A stretch of 23,132 bases of DNA from Clostridiales bacterium (GTDB lineage: Bacteria > Bacillota > Clostridia > Peptostreptococcales > Anaerovoracaceae): positions 1 through 23,132 of the forward strand of contig WRJV01000338.1 in the NCBI GenBank assembly GCA_009778415.1. The letters are read 5' to 3'. This document shows, one piece after another, positions 13,552 to 22,400 of the stretch. The notes beneath the pieces were generated by a model that worked only from the letters and a program-made list of their open reading frames with translations, was not told the origin of the DNA and did no database searches. Position numbers and translations under genes: made by a program. The number at the start of each line of letters is the position of its first letter. Position 1 is the first letter of the stretch.

Positions 13552-16500
13552 ATGAGGAAGAGATTATTACCGCTACTGTCCGTTCTGATCTGCCTGTCAA
13601 TGGTATTGACTATGATGCCGGCGGCAGCGGCAGGACCGGGCGCAGGAACGGTCAACAAGGAAACGCCAGGCTCTGCAACCTACGTAGAGGACCTGACATC
13701 ATGGATGATCGCGCCGTCTGGCAGCACCACGCTGGCTGCCGAGTTCCCTGAATTGGCGCTGCTGGGCACAGACGATGCAGCGATAGCCGCTTCAGGCAGC
13801 ACGGAGGGCTGGGTGCCCGCTACGGCGCCAGGGTCTGTACTGGGGTCGCTGATAGACCTGCACATGTACGATTTTGTGTTCGCCCCGAACAACGACGGCG
13901 AATTCGACCCCTATTTTGACGAGAACTTGCTGCACATAAGCCGTTCGGATTTCCAGAACCCGTGGTGGTACAGCACCGACTTCACGCTTCCTGCCAGCGA
14001 AGCGGGCAAAAATGTCATGCTCACGTTCAAGGGCATCAACTACACTGCTGACATCTATATCAACGGCGTAAAAGTCGTCAACAAAAACCTGAACATTACA
14101 AACGAAAACGAGCTCAGGAACCGCCTCGGAGAAGGTGGGAGCGACGGCAGGACGGCCGGCAGCAACCCGGCGCCCCCGTATACCTACGTAGACCCGACAG
14201 GGGTAAACACAAGCACAAATTCGTCTGTGTACGGCGACAACGTGTTCGACACTTACAAAGACTACTACAAGGGCGCTTTCAGGACTTATGACATCGATAT
14301 GACGCCCTACATCAAGTACGACGCACCAAACAACATAAAAGTCAAGGTCAGAAGGAACTACATCGGTGAGGACTTCTCCATATTCTGGCATGACTGGCAC
14401 CCTGCCCCATCGGACAACGACATGGGGCTCATTGGCAGGGCCTTTATCGCCACATACGACAAAGTGCAGATCAACAGCCCTGTAGTCGTTTCAAAAGTCG
14501 CTGACAACCTGGGCAGCGCGTCGCTTTCCTTCTACATCGAAGCGACCAACTTTGGCGCTGCAGACGTTGCGGGCATTGTCAAGGCCACAGTTAAGGACAA
14601 GGACGGCAAAGTGGTCGACCAGTGGCAGACGCCTGCTACAGTCAAAGCAAACACTTACAACAACGAAATCGTCGTTGCCGAGAACAGGGTCTTCAACAAC
14701 CCAGACCTGTGGTGGCCAAATGGCTCCGGCGACCAGCCTCTGTACACGGTGGACTACGAGTTCACAGCAGAGGGTGCAACCTTGCCAAACGACACGCTGC
14801 ACCACCGCTTCGGCATCAGGGAGGTTTCCTGCGAGGTCCACGGCATGGTCGCTCAGCCTGAAACAAACACCACAGCCGGATCCAACGTCATGGCGCAGTT
14901 CTACGTGAACCACCTGCCCATCGTCATCAAATCCGGCGGGTTCTGCCCCCACGACCTGTTCCTGCGCCAGTCTGACGTGGACGACAGGGCGTTCCTCGAA
15001 GTTGTCTCCGCGATGGGCATGAACATGATCCGCGACGAAGGCAAGTTCTACAACGACAACCTGTACGATCTGATGGATGAATACGGCGTCATGCTGATGA
15101 CGGGCTTCATGTGCTGCGACCGCAACGAACCAGGCGACGGCGGCGACGTGACTTGGTCAAAAGCGGAGCGCATGGTGGTCTACGAATCGGTCTACTCCGA
15201 AATCCGCAGCCTGCGCGCGCACGCCTGCCTGCTTGCTTGGCTCAACGGCAGCGACAATCCAAAGGACAACAACAACGGCCTCAACAGCTGGAACGTACAC
15301 CGCAAAATGCTGGAGATCGAAGGGAAGCTCAGGTTCCACGACGTGGCCAGCGCAATTTCAAGCGCAGTAGCGCAGAACTCAAGGCTCACCGGCGCCGCAA
15401 GCGGCACCGAAATGGACCACGCCTACGACACAACGGTCCCGACAGGCTTCTACAGCGCCAACACCAGCGGCGCCACCTCCGGGATATACAGCTTCGTCTC
15501 TGAGGGCGGCGGCGGCGGCGGCATCCCCTCAGTGGAATCCCTCTGGAGGTTCATCCCTGCTGAGAACCTGTGGCCCCACAACCAAGGCCATGTGGGTTCA
15601 GGCACGGGCCCCGGAAACTACAACAAGTGGAACTGGCACGCAGCCAGGGGCAACTCGAACTTCACCAGAGTCGACAACTTTGTGAACATAGCCGAAAACA
15701 TGTACGGCGGTGCAAACAACCTCGACGAATGGGTCTACAAGTCCCAGCTGTTTGGGTACGAGTACCAAAGGGCTCAGTACGAGGCGCTCAACGTCAGGCG
15801 TTTTGTGGGAGCGACTGGTTTTGTCAACTGGATGCTGAACGCACCGAGGCCCGTTATCATGTGGAACCAGATGGACTTCTACATGAACCCCTACGGGTCG
15901 TCTTTCGGTATCGGCAAAGCGAACGAACCTGTCCACATCATGTACAACCCGTACAACAAGAACGTCCACGTGCTGAACACTACCCCAGAGGACCTGGGCA
16001 CTCTCACGGCAAACGTTAAAATGTACGACATCCACGGCAACCGCATCAACGGCGACGTTTCAAAAGCCGTGCGCGTGCTGCCTGACGGCATCAGCAGCTA
16101 TTCCGGGACCTCGACGATGCGCCTGACCGGCCTCAACCCGATAAGGCGCGACGACATTGGCGCCGGCGCCGGCGAAACTTGGGTAGATGGCGGATTTACC
16201 ATCGACTACAGGTCCTACGGCCGCAGGGCTGCCACGCAGACAGGCTCTCAGATGGTGTTCTCAAAGGCCGAAGTTGACAACTCGTTGATAAGGCCCACCA
16301 CCGACGTCTACTTCATCAGCCTCGAACTGACTGACGAAGCCGGCAACGTGATAAGCCGCAACGACTACGCAGTGCCGCGCCGCCAGAGCGTACACAACAG
16401 CAACAACTGGGCGAGGTCATCCTACTTCCAAGCCGGCGACCTGACCCAGCTCAATACATTAAGCCCAGTCGACCTTGATGTTGCAAGCAGTGCCGGATAT

Positions 16501-18330
16501 CTGGCAGCTGACGGCATACACTTCGTGCAGACTGTGGAAATTGCAAACAACACGGGCGATGTTGCCTACGGGATCGAAGTCAAGGCATACAAGAACAGCG
16601 CCCGCAAGGAACTGCTGCCCTCAATCTACGATGACAACCTGATCACCCTGTACCCAGGGGAGAGCCGCGTGGTAACCGTTACGCATCTTGCGGAACTGCT
16701 AAACGGCCCGGTCGTTATCGGCGTCAATTGCTTCAACAACGTCATCGCTGACAGGCCGGAGCGCGGCGGCAACATCTACAAGCCCAGCGACTACACGGGC
16801 CAGACGGCGACTAGCGCGACCACCAACCTGGCCAGGGCCAAGAACAGCGGCACAGCCGTCACGGCTACGTCCGCAGGCAACGCCACCGCAATCGCCAACG
16901 TGAACAACGCCAACAACGGGACCACCGTCATCGACGGTACCCTGAGCACGGTTGCTACAGTTGCCTCGGGCTCCTCCTACTTTGTGAACTTGGGCGCAGT
17001 TACCACTTTTGACAGGATCATGCTCCGCTGGAGCGCAGCCGTAGGCACCGGCAGCGTCAACTGGCTCTCCGGCGTTCCGAACCACGTGAAGATAGACGTG
17101 AGCTCAGACGCGGCAAACTGGACCACTGTTGTTGCCGACTTTGACAACACCAACTCAAGGTCCGCCATGTCAAATGTCATACTGGACGCCCCATGCACGG
17201 CTCAATACATCCGCGTCACCCCGTCAGGGCTCACCGGGGCCTCTGCGTTGTACGGCACCAACGTCGGCAGCGGCGGCGGCACCAACACGAACTCCTCGAC
17301 CAACGCCAGGGCAGCGGCGGCGAACGTCAACGTCAACAGCGTTGAAGTGTACCGCAGCTTTGACACGGTCACAGTCGAGTTCAGCGGGGACAACAACGCA
17401 TCCGTCAACGTAACTTCGATAGACGGCAACGGCCTGCTCAGCGCGGCAACCCTCGACAAGTCGAGCTCGCTGCTCGCCAGGACGCGCCAAGTCCCGTTTG
17501 GCGACAAGGTCGAGTTCGTGTTCAACCTGGCGCCTGCCACGGCAATTGATCTTTACGTGGACGGCGAGAAAGCCAGAGACATCGTCGACAACGGCGACGG
17601 CACAGTGTCATGGTTCGCAGACAACACCGACGGCAACATGGGCTCGGTGCTGCTTTACGTCGTGTACTGTTCAGTAGGCGTTCGGGCAGACGCGGAGAGC
17701 GACATAGACCAAAACGTCGAGTTCATCCTGTCTGTCACCAACGCAGACAAGCTGCTTACGCTGGAAGCTGAATTCCTGATCGACGGCAACATGCTCGCAG
17801 GAGTTGGGATCGAAACGTTCAATGGCTTCAAGCCCATGAGCGACATCATGTGGAACTACGCAGGTGCCGACATGTGGAAGGGGAACGTCACCTTAGCTTA
17901 CAAGGCCGGCACAAACGAAGGCTTTACGGCTGCTGCCAGCACCGACATAGCCAAGCTGGTGTTCGCGCCCAGGGCGGTTGGCGACACAACCCTGAAGCTG
18001 ACAAATGTCGTGACCAGCGGCTTCGACTCCTATGGCAGGATAACATACTACTTCGACACTTGCGTCGACCCAAGCTCTGCCACCACGAACATCGACCAGA
18101 GGGTCTTCTCCAAGTACGACCTCAACAGGGACAACAAGGTTGACGCCCTTGACCTGGGCATCATGCTGCTGTACTGCGGATTCGCAAGGGATTCAGTCGG
18201 TTGGGACACCTTGGTCAAAGTCAACGATTCCAGAGGCGTTGGCGTCACAGCCAGCATGTGCGACGTGAACGGGGACGGCATCATAGACATGCTAGACCTG
18301 CTTGACCTGTTCATACACTACACTAAATAG
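13552..18330 (+). CDS. GH2-b: secreted GH2 exo-beta-D-glucosaminidase-like enzyme with F5/8C, cohesin-like and dockerin domains
   Basis: Secreted exo-hydrolase of 1592 residues, closely related to GH2-c and more distantly to GH2-a. Order: signal peptide (MRKRLLPLLS, hydrophobic core, PAAAAG); GH2 sugar-binding sandwich (about 50-300); Ig-like domain; TIM barrel (about 440-840) with WLNGSDNP (acid/base candidate D568) and FVSEGGGG (nucleophile candidate E651); C-terminal sandwiches; F5/8C-like domain (about 1091-1268); a further small domain; cohesin-like domain (about 1373-1518); dockerin (1521-1592). The D-then-E pair spaced about 83 residues fits the Asp acid/base GH2 subfamily (exo-beta-D-glucosaminidases). 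AAAAGGAG (13536-13543) sits eight bases before ATG 13552. An in-frame ATG at 13483 inside SLH-1 is rejected because it would bury the signal peptide. A run of six GGC codons follows E651 directly. Confidence 0.86.
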   Translation: MRKRLLPLLSVLICLSMVLTMMPAAAAGPGAGTVNKETPGSATYVEDLTSWMIAPSGSTTLAAEFPELALLGTDDAAIAASGSTEGWVPATAPGSVLGSLIDLHMYDFVFAPNNDGEFDPYFDENLLHISRSDFQNPWWYSTDFTLPASEAGKNVMLTFKGINYTADIYINGVKVVNKNLNITNENELRNRLGEGGSDGRTAGSNPAPPYTYVDPTGVNTSTNSSVYGDNVFDTYKDYYKGAFRTYDIDMTPYIKYDAPNNIKVKVRRNYIGEDFSIFWHDWHPAPSDNDMGLIGRAFIATYDKVQINSPVVVSKVADNLGSASLSFYIEATNFGAADVAGIVKATVKDKDGKVVDQWQTPATVKANTYNNEIVVAENRVFNNPDLWWPNGSGDQPLYTVDYEFTAEGATLPNDTLHHRFGIREVSCEVHGMVAQPETNTTAGSNVMAQFYVNHLPIVIKSGGFCPHDLFLRQSDVDDRAFLEVVSAMGMNMIRDEGKFYNDNLYDLMDEYGVMLMTGFMCCDRNEPGDGGDVTWSKAERMVVYESVYSEIRSLRAHACLLAWLNGSDNPKDNNNGLNSWNVHRKMLEIEGKLRFHDVASAISSAVAQNSRLTGAASGTEMDHAYDTTVPTGFYSANTSGATSGIYSFVSEGGGGGGIPSVESLWRFIPAENLWPHNQGHVGSGTGPGNYNKWNWHAARGNSNFTRVDNFVNIAENMYGGANNLDEWVYKSQLFGYEYQRAQYEALNVRRFVGATGFVNWMLNAPRPVIMWNQMDFYMNPYGSSFGIGKANEPVHIMYNPYNKNVHVLNTTPEDLGTLTANVKMYDIHGNRINGDVSKAVRVLPDGISSYSGTSTMRLTGLNPIRRDDIGAGAGETWVDGGFTIDYRSYGRRAATQTGSQMVFSKAEVDNSLIRPTTDVYFISLELTDEAGNVISRNDYAVPRRQSVHNSNNWARSSYFQAGDLTQLNTLSPVDLDVASSAGYLAADGIHFVQTVEIANNTGDVAYGIEVKAYKNSARKELLPSIYDDNLITLYPGESRVVTVTHLAELLNGPVVIGVNCFNNVIADRPERGGNIYKPSDYTGQTATSATTNLARAKNSGTAVTATSAGNATAIANVNNANNGTTVIDGTLSTVATVASGSSYFVNLGAVTTFDRIMLRWSAAVGTGSVNWLSGVPNHVKIDVSSDAANWTTVVADFDNTNSRSAMSNVILDAPCTAQYIRVTPSGLTGASALYGTNVGSGGGTNTNSSTNARAAAANVNVNSVEVYRSFDTVTVEFSGDNNASVNVTSIDGNGLLSAATLDKSSSLLARTRQVPFGDKVEFVFNLAPATAIDLYVDGEKARDIVDNGDGTVSWFADNTDGNMGSVLLYVVYCSVGVRADAESDIDQNVEFILSVTNADKLLTLEAEFLIDGNMLAGVGIETFNGFKPMSDIMWNYAGADMWKGNVTLAYKAGTNEGFTAAASTDIAKLVFAPRAVGDTTLKLTNVVTSGFDSYGRITYYFDTCVDPSSATTNIDQRVFSKYDLNRDNKVDALDLGIMLLYCGFARDSVGWDTLVKVNDSRGVGVTASMCDVNGDGIIDMLDLLDLFIHYTK
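18112..18330 (+). repeat. Dockerin-coding tail, copy 3 of 3 (219 bp)
   Basis: Last 72 codons plus stop of GH2-b. Loop 1 is DLNRDNKVDALD (Gly at position 6 replaced by Asn) and loop 2 is DVNGDGIIDMLD. Both Cys residues (LLYCGF and SMCDVN) are present, as in GH16. Confidence 0.85.
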
Positions 18331-18370
18331 CAAGCTCAATAGTTTGACTGTTAAGTTTTAATTACCTCAA

Positions 18371-18413
18371 ATGGAGAAAGCGGGGGACGTTGACAAGCCT
18401 CCCCTTTCTCCAT
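18371..18413 (+). repeat. Intergenic stem-loop repeat, copy 2
   Basis: ATGGAGAAAG (18371-18380) pairs with CTTTCTCCAT (18404-18413). After one C/C mismatch, GGGGG (18382-18386) pairs with CCTCC (18398-18402), including one G-T pair. Compared with copy 1 at 12795, an A-T pair has become G-T and pairing is kept while the loop differs, which supports selection on RNA structure. It separates GH2-b from the SLH-rhodanese gene. Confidence 0.75.
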
Positions 18414-18439
18414 TATCATAAAGGAAGGTGTGGGAGCTT

Positions 18440-19423
18440 ATGAAAAAGAGAAAAACAAAAATTTTGTCAATCGCACTGATAACCGTTTTTATGCTGACAT
18501 TGACCTTATCCCCTTTCACAAGCCAAGCGGCTTCTGCGGATTTTGCCGACACGAAAGGGCACTGGGCCAAGAGCTACATCGACATTCTCGTCAAAAGCGG
18601 CGCAGTCGTCGGTATGCCTGACGGCAATTTCCACCCCTCAGACATTGTGACCATGCCGCAGTTCGTTACGATGATAATGAGGGGGAAATACGGCACCATT
18701 GAGCCTACCGGCAAGGGCTACGCTTCCGGATACCTTGATGCCGCTTTCGAGCTTGGCATCATAATAAAGGAGGACGTGGAGGAACCCGGGCTGGTCCGGT
18801 TTGACGCAGTCAGGATTGTGAACAATTGCCTGACTATGATATATGGGGAGGACCCTGTCAGCGGTGCGCAGGAACTCGGGGAAACTTTCCTGGACTACCC
18901 AGAAAACTGTTCCCCCTGCCAAAGCCCGTTTAACAACGAAATCGCCCAGTGCTACGCAAAAGGCATCATTACCGGAAGGCCTGGGCCTGTATTTGACGGG
19001 GACGCTTCGCTTACGAGAGCGGAAGCATGCGTAATCCTTACGAAAATGCTGGACAAAGATTTGCGAACGCCGCCGGAAGCTGCTCCTGAGCCGCCAAAAG
19101 GGTTCACGGAGGTAACGCCGGAAGAATTCGTAGAAATGCAGAAAGCAGACAGCAGCATCGTGCTGCTTGACGTCCGCGACCAGCAGGAGCACAACGAGGG
19201 CTTCATCCCAGGCAGCATCTGCATACCGCTCAATACGCTGATTGTAGAAGAGGCCAGCCAGCTGCCCGACAAGGAGGCAGTCATCGTGGTCTATTGCAAG
19301 ATAGGCGCCCGCAGCACCGCTGCCTGCGAGTTCCTTGCGGAACTGGGTTATCAAAACGTGTACCATTTGGGCGGCATTGACGACTGGCCCTATGAAATCA
19401 TCAAGCAGGAGCAAAAGCTGTAA
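18440..19423 (+). CDS. SLH-2: secreted SLH protein fused to a rhodanese domain
   Basis: Predicted wall-attached protein of 327 residues. A signal peptide (1 to about 31) is followed by three SLH motifs (about 33-205; HWAKSYIDIL, GMPDGNFHP, KGIITGRPGP, LTRAEACVIL), a Pro-rich linker (about 210-221) and a rhodanese domain (about 222-323). The rhodanese fold shows VLLDVRDQQEHNEGFIPGS (241-259) and active loop CKIGARS (286-292) with catalytic C286, so it looks competent for sulfur transfer or persulfide chemistry. Its SLH part is paralogous to SLH-1, sharing the cysteines here at 157, 160 and 171. The ATG at 18440 gives a clean signal peptide; AAGGAAGG (18421-18428) precedes it, and a GTG at 18428 is less likely. 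GH2-c starts 16 bases after the stop. The role outside the cell is unknown; phosphatase-like or thiol-handling functions are alternatives. Confidence 0.87.
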   Translation: MKKRKTKILSIALITVFMLTLTLSPFTSQAASADFADTKGHWAKSYIDILVKSGAVVGMPDGNFHPSDIVTMPQFVTMIMRGKYGTIEPTGKGYASGYLDAAFELGIIIKEDVEEPGLVRFDAVRIVNNCLTMIYGEDPVSGAQELGETFLDYPENCSPCQSPFNNEIAQCYAKGIITGRPGPVFDGDASLTRAEACVILTKMLDKDLRTPPEAAPEPPKGFTEVTPEEFVEMQKADSSIVLLDVRDQQEHNEGFIPGSICIPLNTLIVEEASQLPDKEAVIVVYCKIGARSTAACEFLAELGYQNVYHLGGIDDWPYEIIKQEQKL

Positions 19424-19439
19424 TACGAGAGGAACAACA

Positions 19440-22400
19440 ATGGCAAAGCAGATAAAAACGGGCAACGGGAATTACGCGTTGGAACTGGCCGCGTGGAAAA
19501 TCGCGCCTTCGGGCAGAACCACGCTGGCGGCCGAGTTCCCCGGTTTGGCCCGGCTGGGGACCGACGACGCGGCTATTGCCGCTTCAAGCAGCACAGAGGG
19601 CTGGGTGCCCGCTGCGGTTCCGGGCTCAGTCCTGGGGTCGCTGCTCGACGGGCACATGTACGACTTTGTCTTCGCCCCAAACAACGACGGCAAGCCCGAC
19701 CCCTATTTCGACGATAACATGCTGCACATAAGCCGTTCGGATTTTGAAAGCCCGTGGTGGTACAGCACCGACTTCACCCTGCCAGCAAGCGAAGCGGGCA
19801 AAAATGTCGTGCTCACGTTCAAAGGCATCAACTATACGGCAGACATCTACGTAAACGGCGTCAAGGTCGTCAACAAAAATCTGAACATAACCTGCGAGGA
19901 AGAACTTATGAACCGTGTCGGCGCCGACGGGGACGAGGGGCTGGCTGCGGGGAGCAACCCAAAGCCGCCCTACACCTACGCCGACGTGGCATGTTCGGCG
20001 CCTGCGGTTTCGTCTGCATCCGGCGACGTAGTTTTTGAAGCGTACAAGGGCCACTTCAAGGGCACGTTCAGGACCTACGACATAGACGCGACGCCCTACG
20101 TCAGGTACGGCGCGCCAAACAACGTCAAAATCAAAGTCAAGAGGCACTTCATAGGCACCGACTTCACCCTGTACTGGCACGACTGGCACCCGTCCCCCGC
20201 AGACAACAACATGGGCCTTGTGGGAAGGGCCTTTGTGGCCACCTGCGGCAAAGTGAAGCTCAACAACCCGCTGGTTGTTTCAACTGTCGCAAGCGGCCTC
20301 GGCCATGCGTCGCTTTCATTCTACATTGAGGCGACCAACCTGGGCGCAGCGGACGTTGCGGGCGTGGTCAAAGCCACGGTAAGGGACAAGGGCGGCACGG
20401 TCGTTGACCAATGGCAGTCGCCCGCCACAGTCAAGGCAAACGCCTACAACAACGAAATAGTCGTCGCTGAGGGCAGGCCTTTCAAAAACCCGGACCTTTG
20501 GTGGCCGATCGGTTCCGGCAGCCAGCCCCTGTACACTGTGGACTACGAATTCACGGCGGACGGGTCAGCCGCTCCAAGCGACGCGCTGCACCACCGATTC
20601 GGGATCAGGGAGGTTTCTTGCGAGGTTCACGCCATGACAGCCCAGCCTGAAACAAATGCCACCGCCGGCTCAAACATCATGGCTCAGTTTTACGTAAACC
20701 ACCTGCCGATTGTGGTCAAATCCGGCGGGTTCAGCCCCCATGACATCTTCATGCGGCACTCGGAGGTGGACGACAGGGCGTTTCTGGACCTGGTCGCTTC
20801 GATGGGCATGAACATGATCCGCGACGAGGGCAAGTTCTACAGCGACCGCCTGCACGACCTGATGGACGAATACGGCATCATGCTTATGGCGGGCTTCATG
20901 TGCTGCGACAGGTTTGAAGTGACTTCCGGCAACAACTGGTCAAAGGCGGAGCGCATGATCGTCTACGAGTCGGTCTACGCCCAAATCCGCAGCCTGCGCC
21001 CGCACCCCTGCATGCTGTCCTGGCTCAACGGCAGCGACTATCCGAAGGACTATGTAGAAAACAACCCAAACGACGCGATGGTTGCCCGCAAGTTCATGGA
21101 GATCGAGGGGAGGCTCAGGTTCCACGCCACGGCTATAGCGCTTTCCAGCGCGGTAACCAGGCCTGCGCGGCTGACCGGCGCGGGAAGCGGCACCGAGATG
21201 GACCATGCCTATGACACCGGGGTCCCTACAGCCTTTTACAGCGCCCCCACAGACGGCGCCACGTCGGGAATATTCAGCTTTGTTTCGGAAGGCGCCGGAG
21301 GCGGCGGCATCCCGTCGGTGGAATCGCTTAAGCGGTTCATCCCTGCGGAGAACCTGTGGCCCCACAACCAAGGCCACGTCGGCCCTGGCACAGGGCCGGG
21401 GAACTACAACAAGTGGAACTGGCATTCCGACAGGGGCGGCATGAACTTCACCCGGATCGACAACTTCGTGAACATAGCCGAAAACATGTACGGCGGCGCA
21501 GACAACCTGGAAGAATGGGTGTACAAATCCCAGCTGTTTGGATATGAGTACCAGAGGTCCCAGTACGAGGCGCTGGGCGCCCGCCGCTTCCTTGCGGCTA
21601 CAGGTTTTGTCAACTGGATGCTGAACGCTCCCAGGCCTGTGCTCATTTGGAACCAGATAGACTTCTACATGAACCCCTACGGATCCTCTTACGGTATCCG
21701 AAAGGCAAACGAGCCTGTCCACATCATGTACAACCCGTACAACAAAAACGTACATGTGCTGAACACCACGCCGGCGGACATGGGCACACTGACGGCAACA
21801 GTAAGGATGTACGACATCCACGGCAACCGCATCAACGGCGACCTGTCAAAAGGCGTCCGCGTCCTGCCGGACGGCATCAGCAGCTATGACGGGGCGGCAA
21901 CCATGCGGCTTACGGGCTTGACTCCGCTGGTGCGCGACGGCCAAGGCGCAGACCCTGGCGAGTCTTGGGTCGACGGCGGCTTTGCGATCGACTACAGGTC
22001 ATACGGGCGCAGGGCGGCCGCGCAGACGGGCTCGCAGATGGTGTTCTCAAAGGCCGAGGTGGACAGCTCGCTGACAAGGCCCACTACCGACGTATATTTT
22101 ATCAGCCTTGAGCTGACCGATGAAGACGGCAACATGATAAGCCGCAACGACTACGCAGTGCCGCGACGCCAGAGCGTCCACAACAGCAACAACTGGGCCA
22201 GGTCCTCCTACTACCAGGCCGGCGACCTTACGCAGCTCAACACTTTGAAGCCTGTTGACCTGGATGTTGCGACCATTTCCGAAAAACTGTCGGATGACGG
22301 GATGTACTGCGTGCAGGCTGTTGAAATTGCAAACAACACGGGCAATGTTGCCTATGGGATTGAGGTCAAAGCGTACAGGGACGACGCTCGGAAGGAGCTG

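Noticed and set aside
18344..18372. TTGACT as a -35 box for a promoter before SLH-2
   Set aside because: No acceptable -10 lies 16-18 bases downstream; the stretch leads straight into the conserved stem-loop.
18638..19465. 275-codon minus-strand frame over the SLH-rhodanese gene
   Set aside because: The plus-strand frame has signal peptide, SLH and rhodanese motifs; the antisense translation has none and simply reflects GC-rich codon use.
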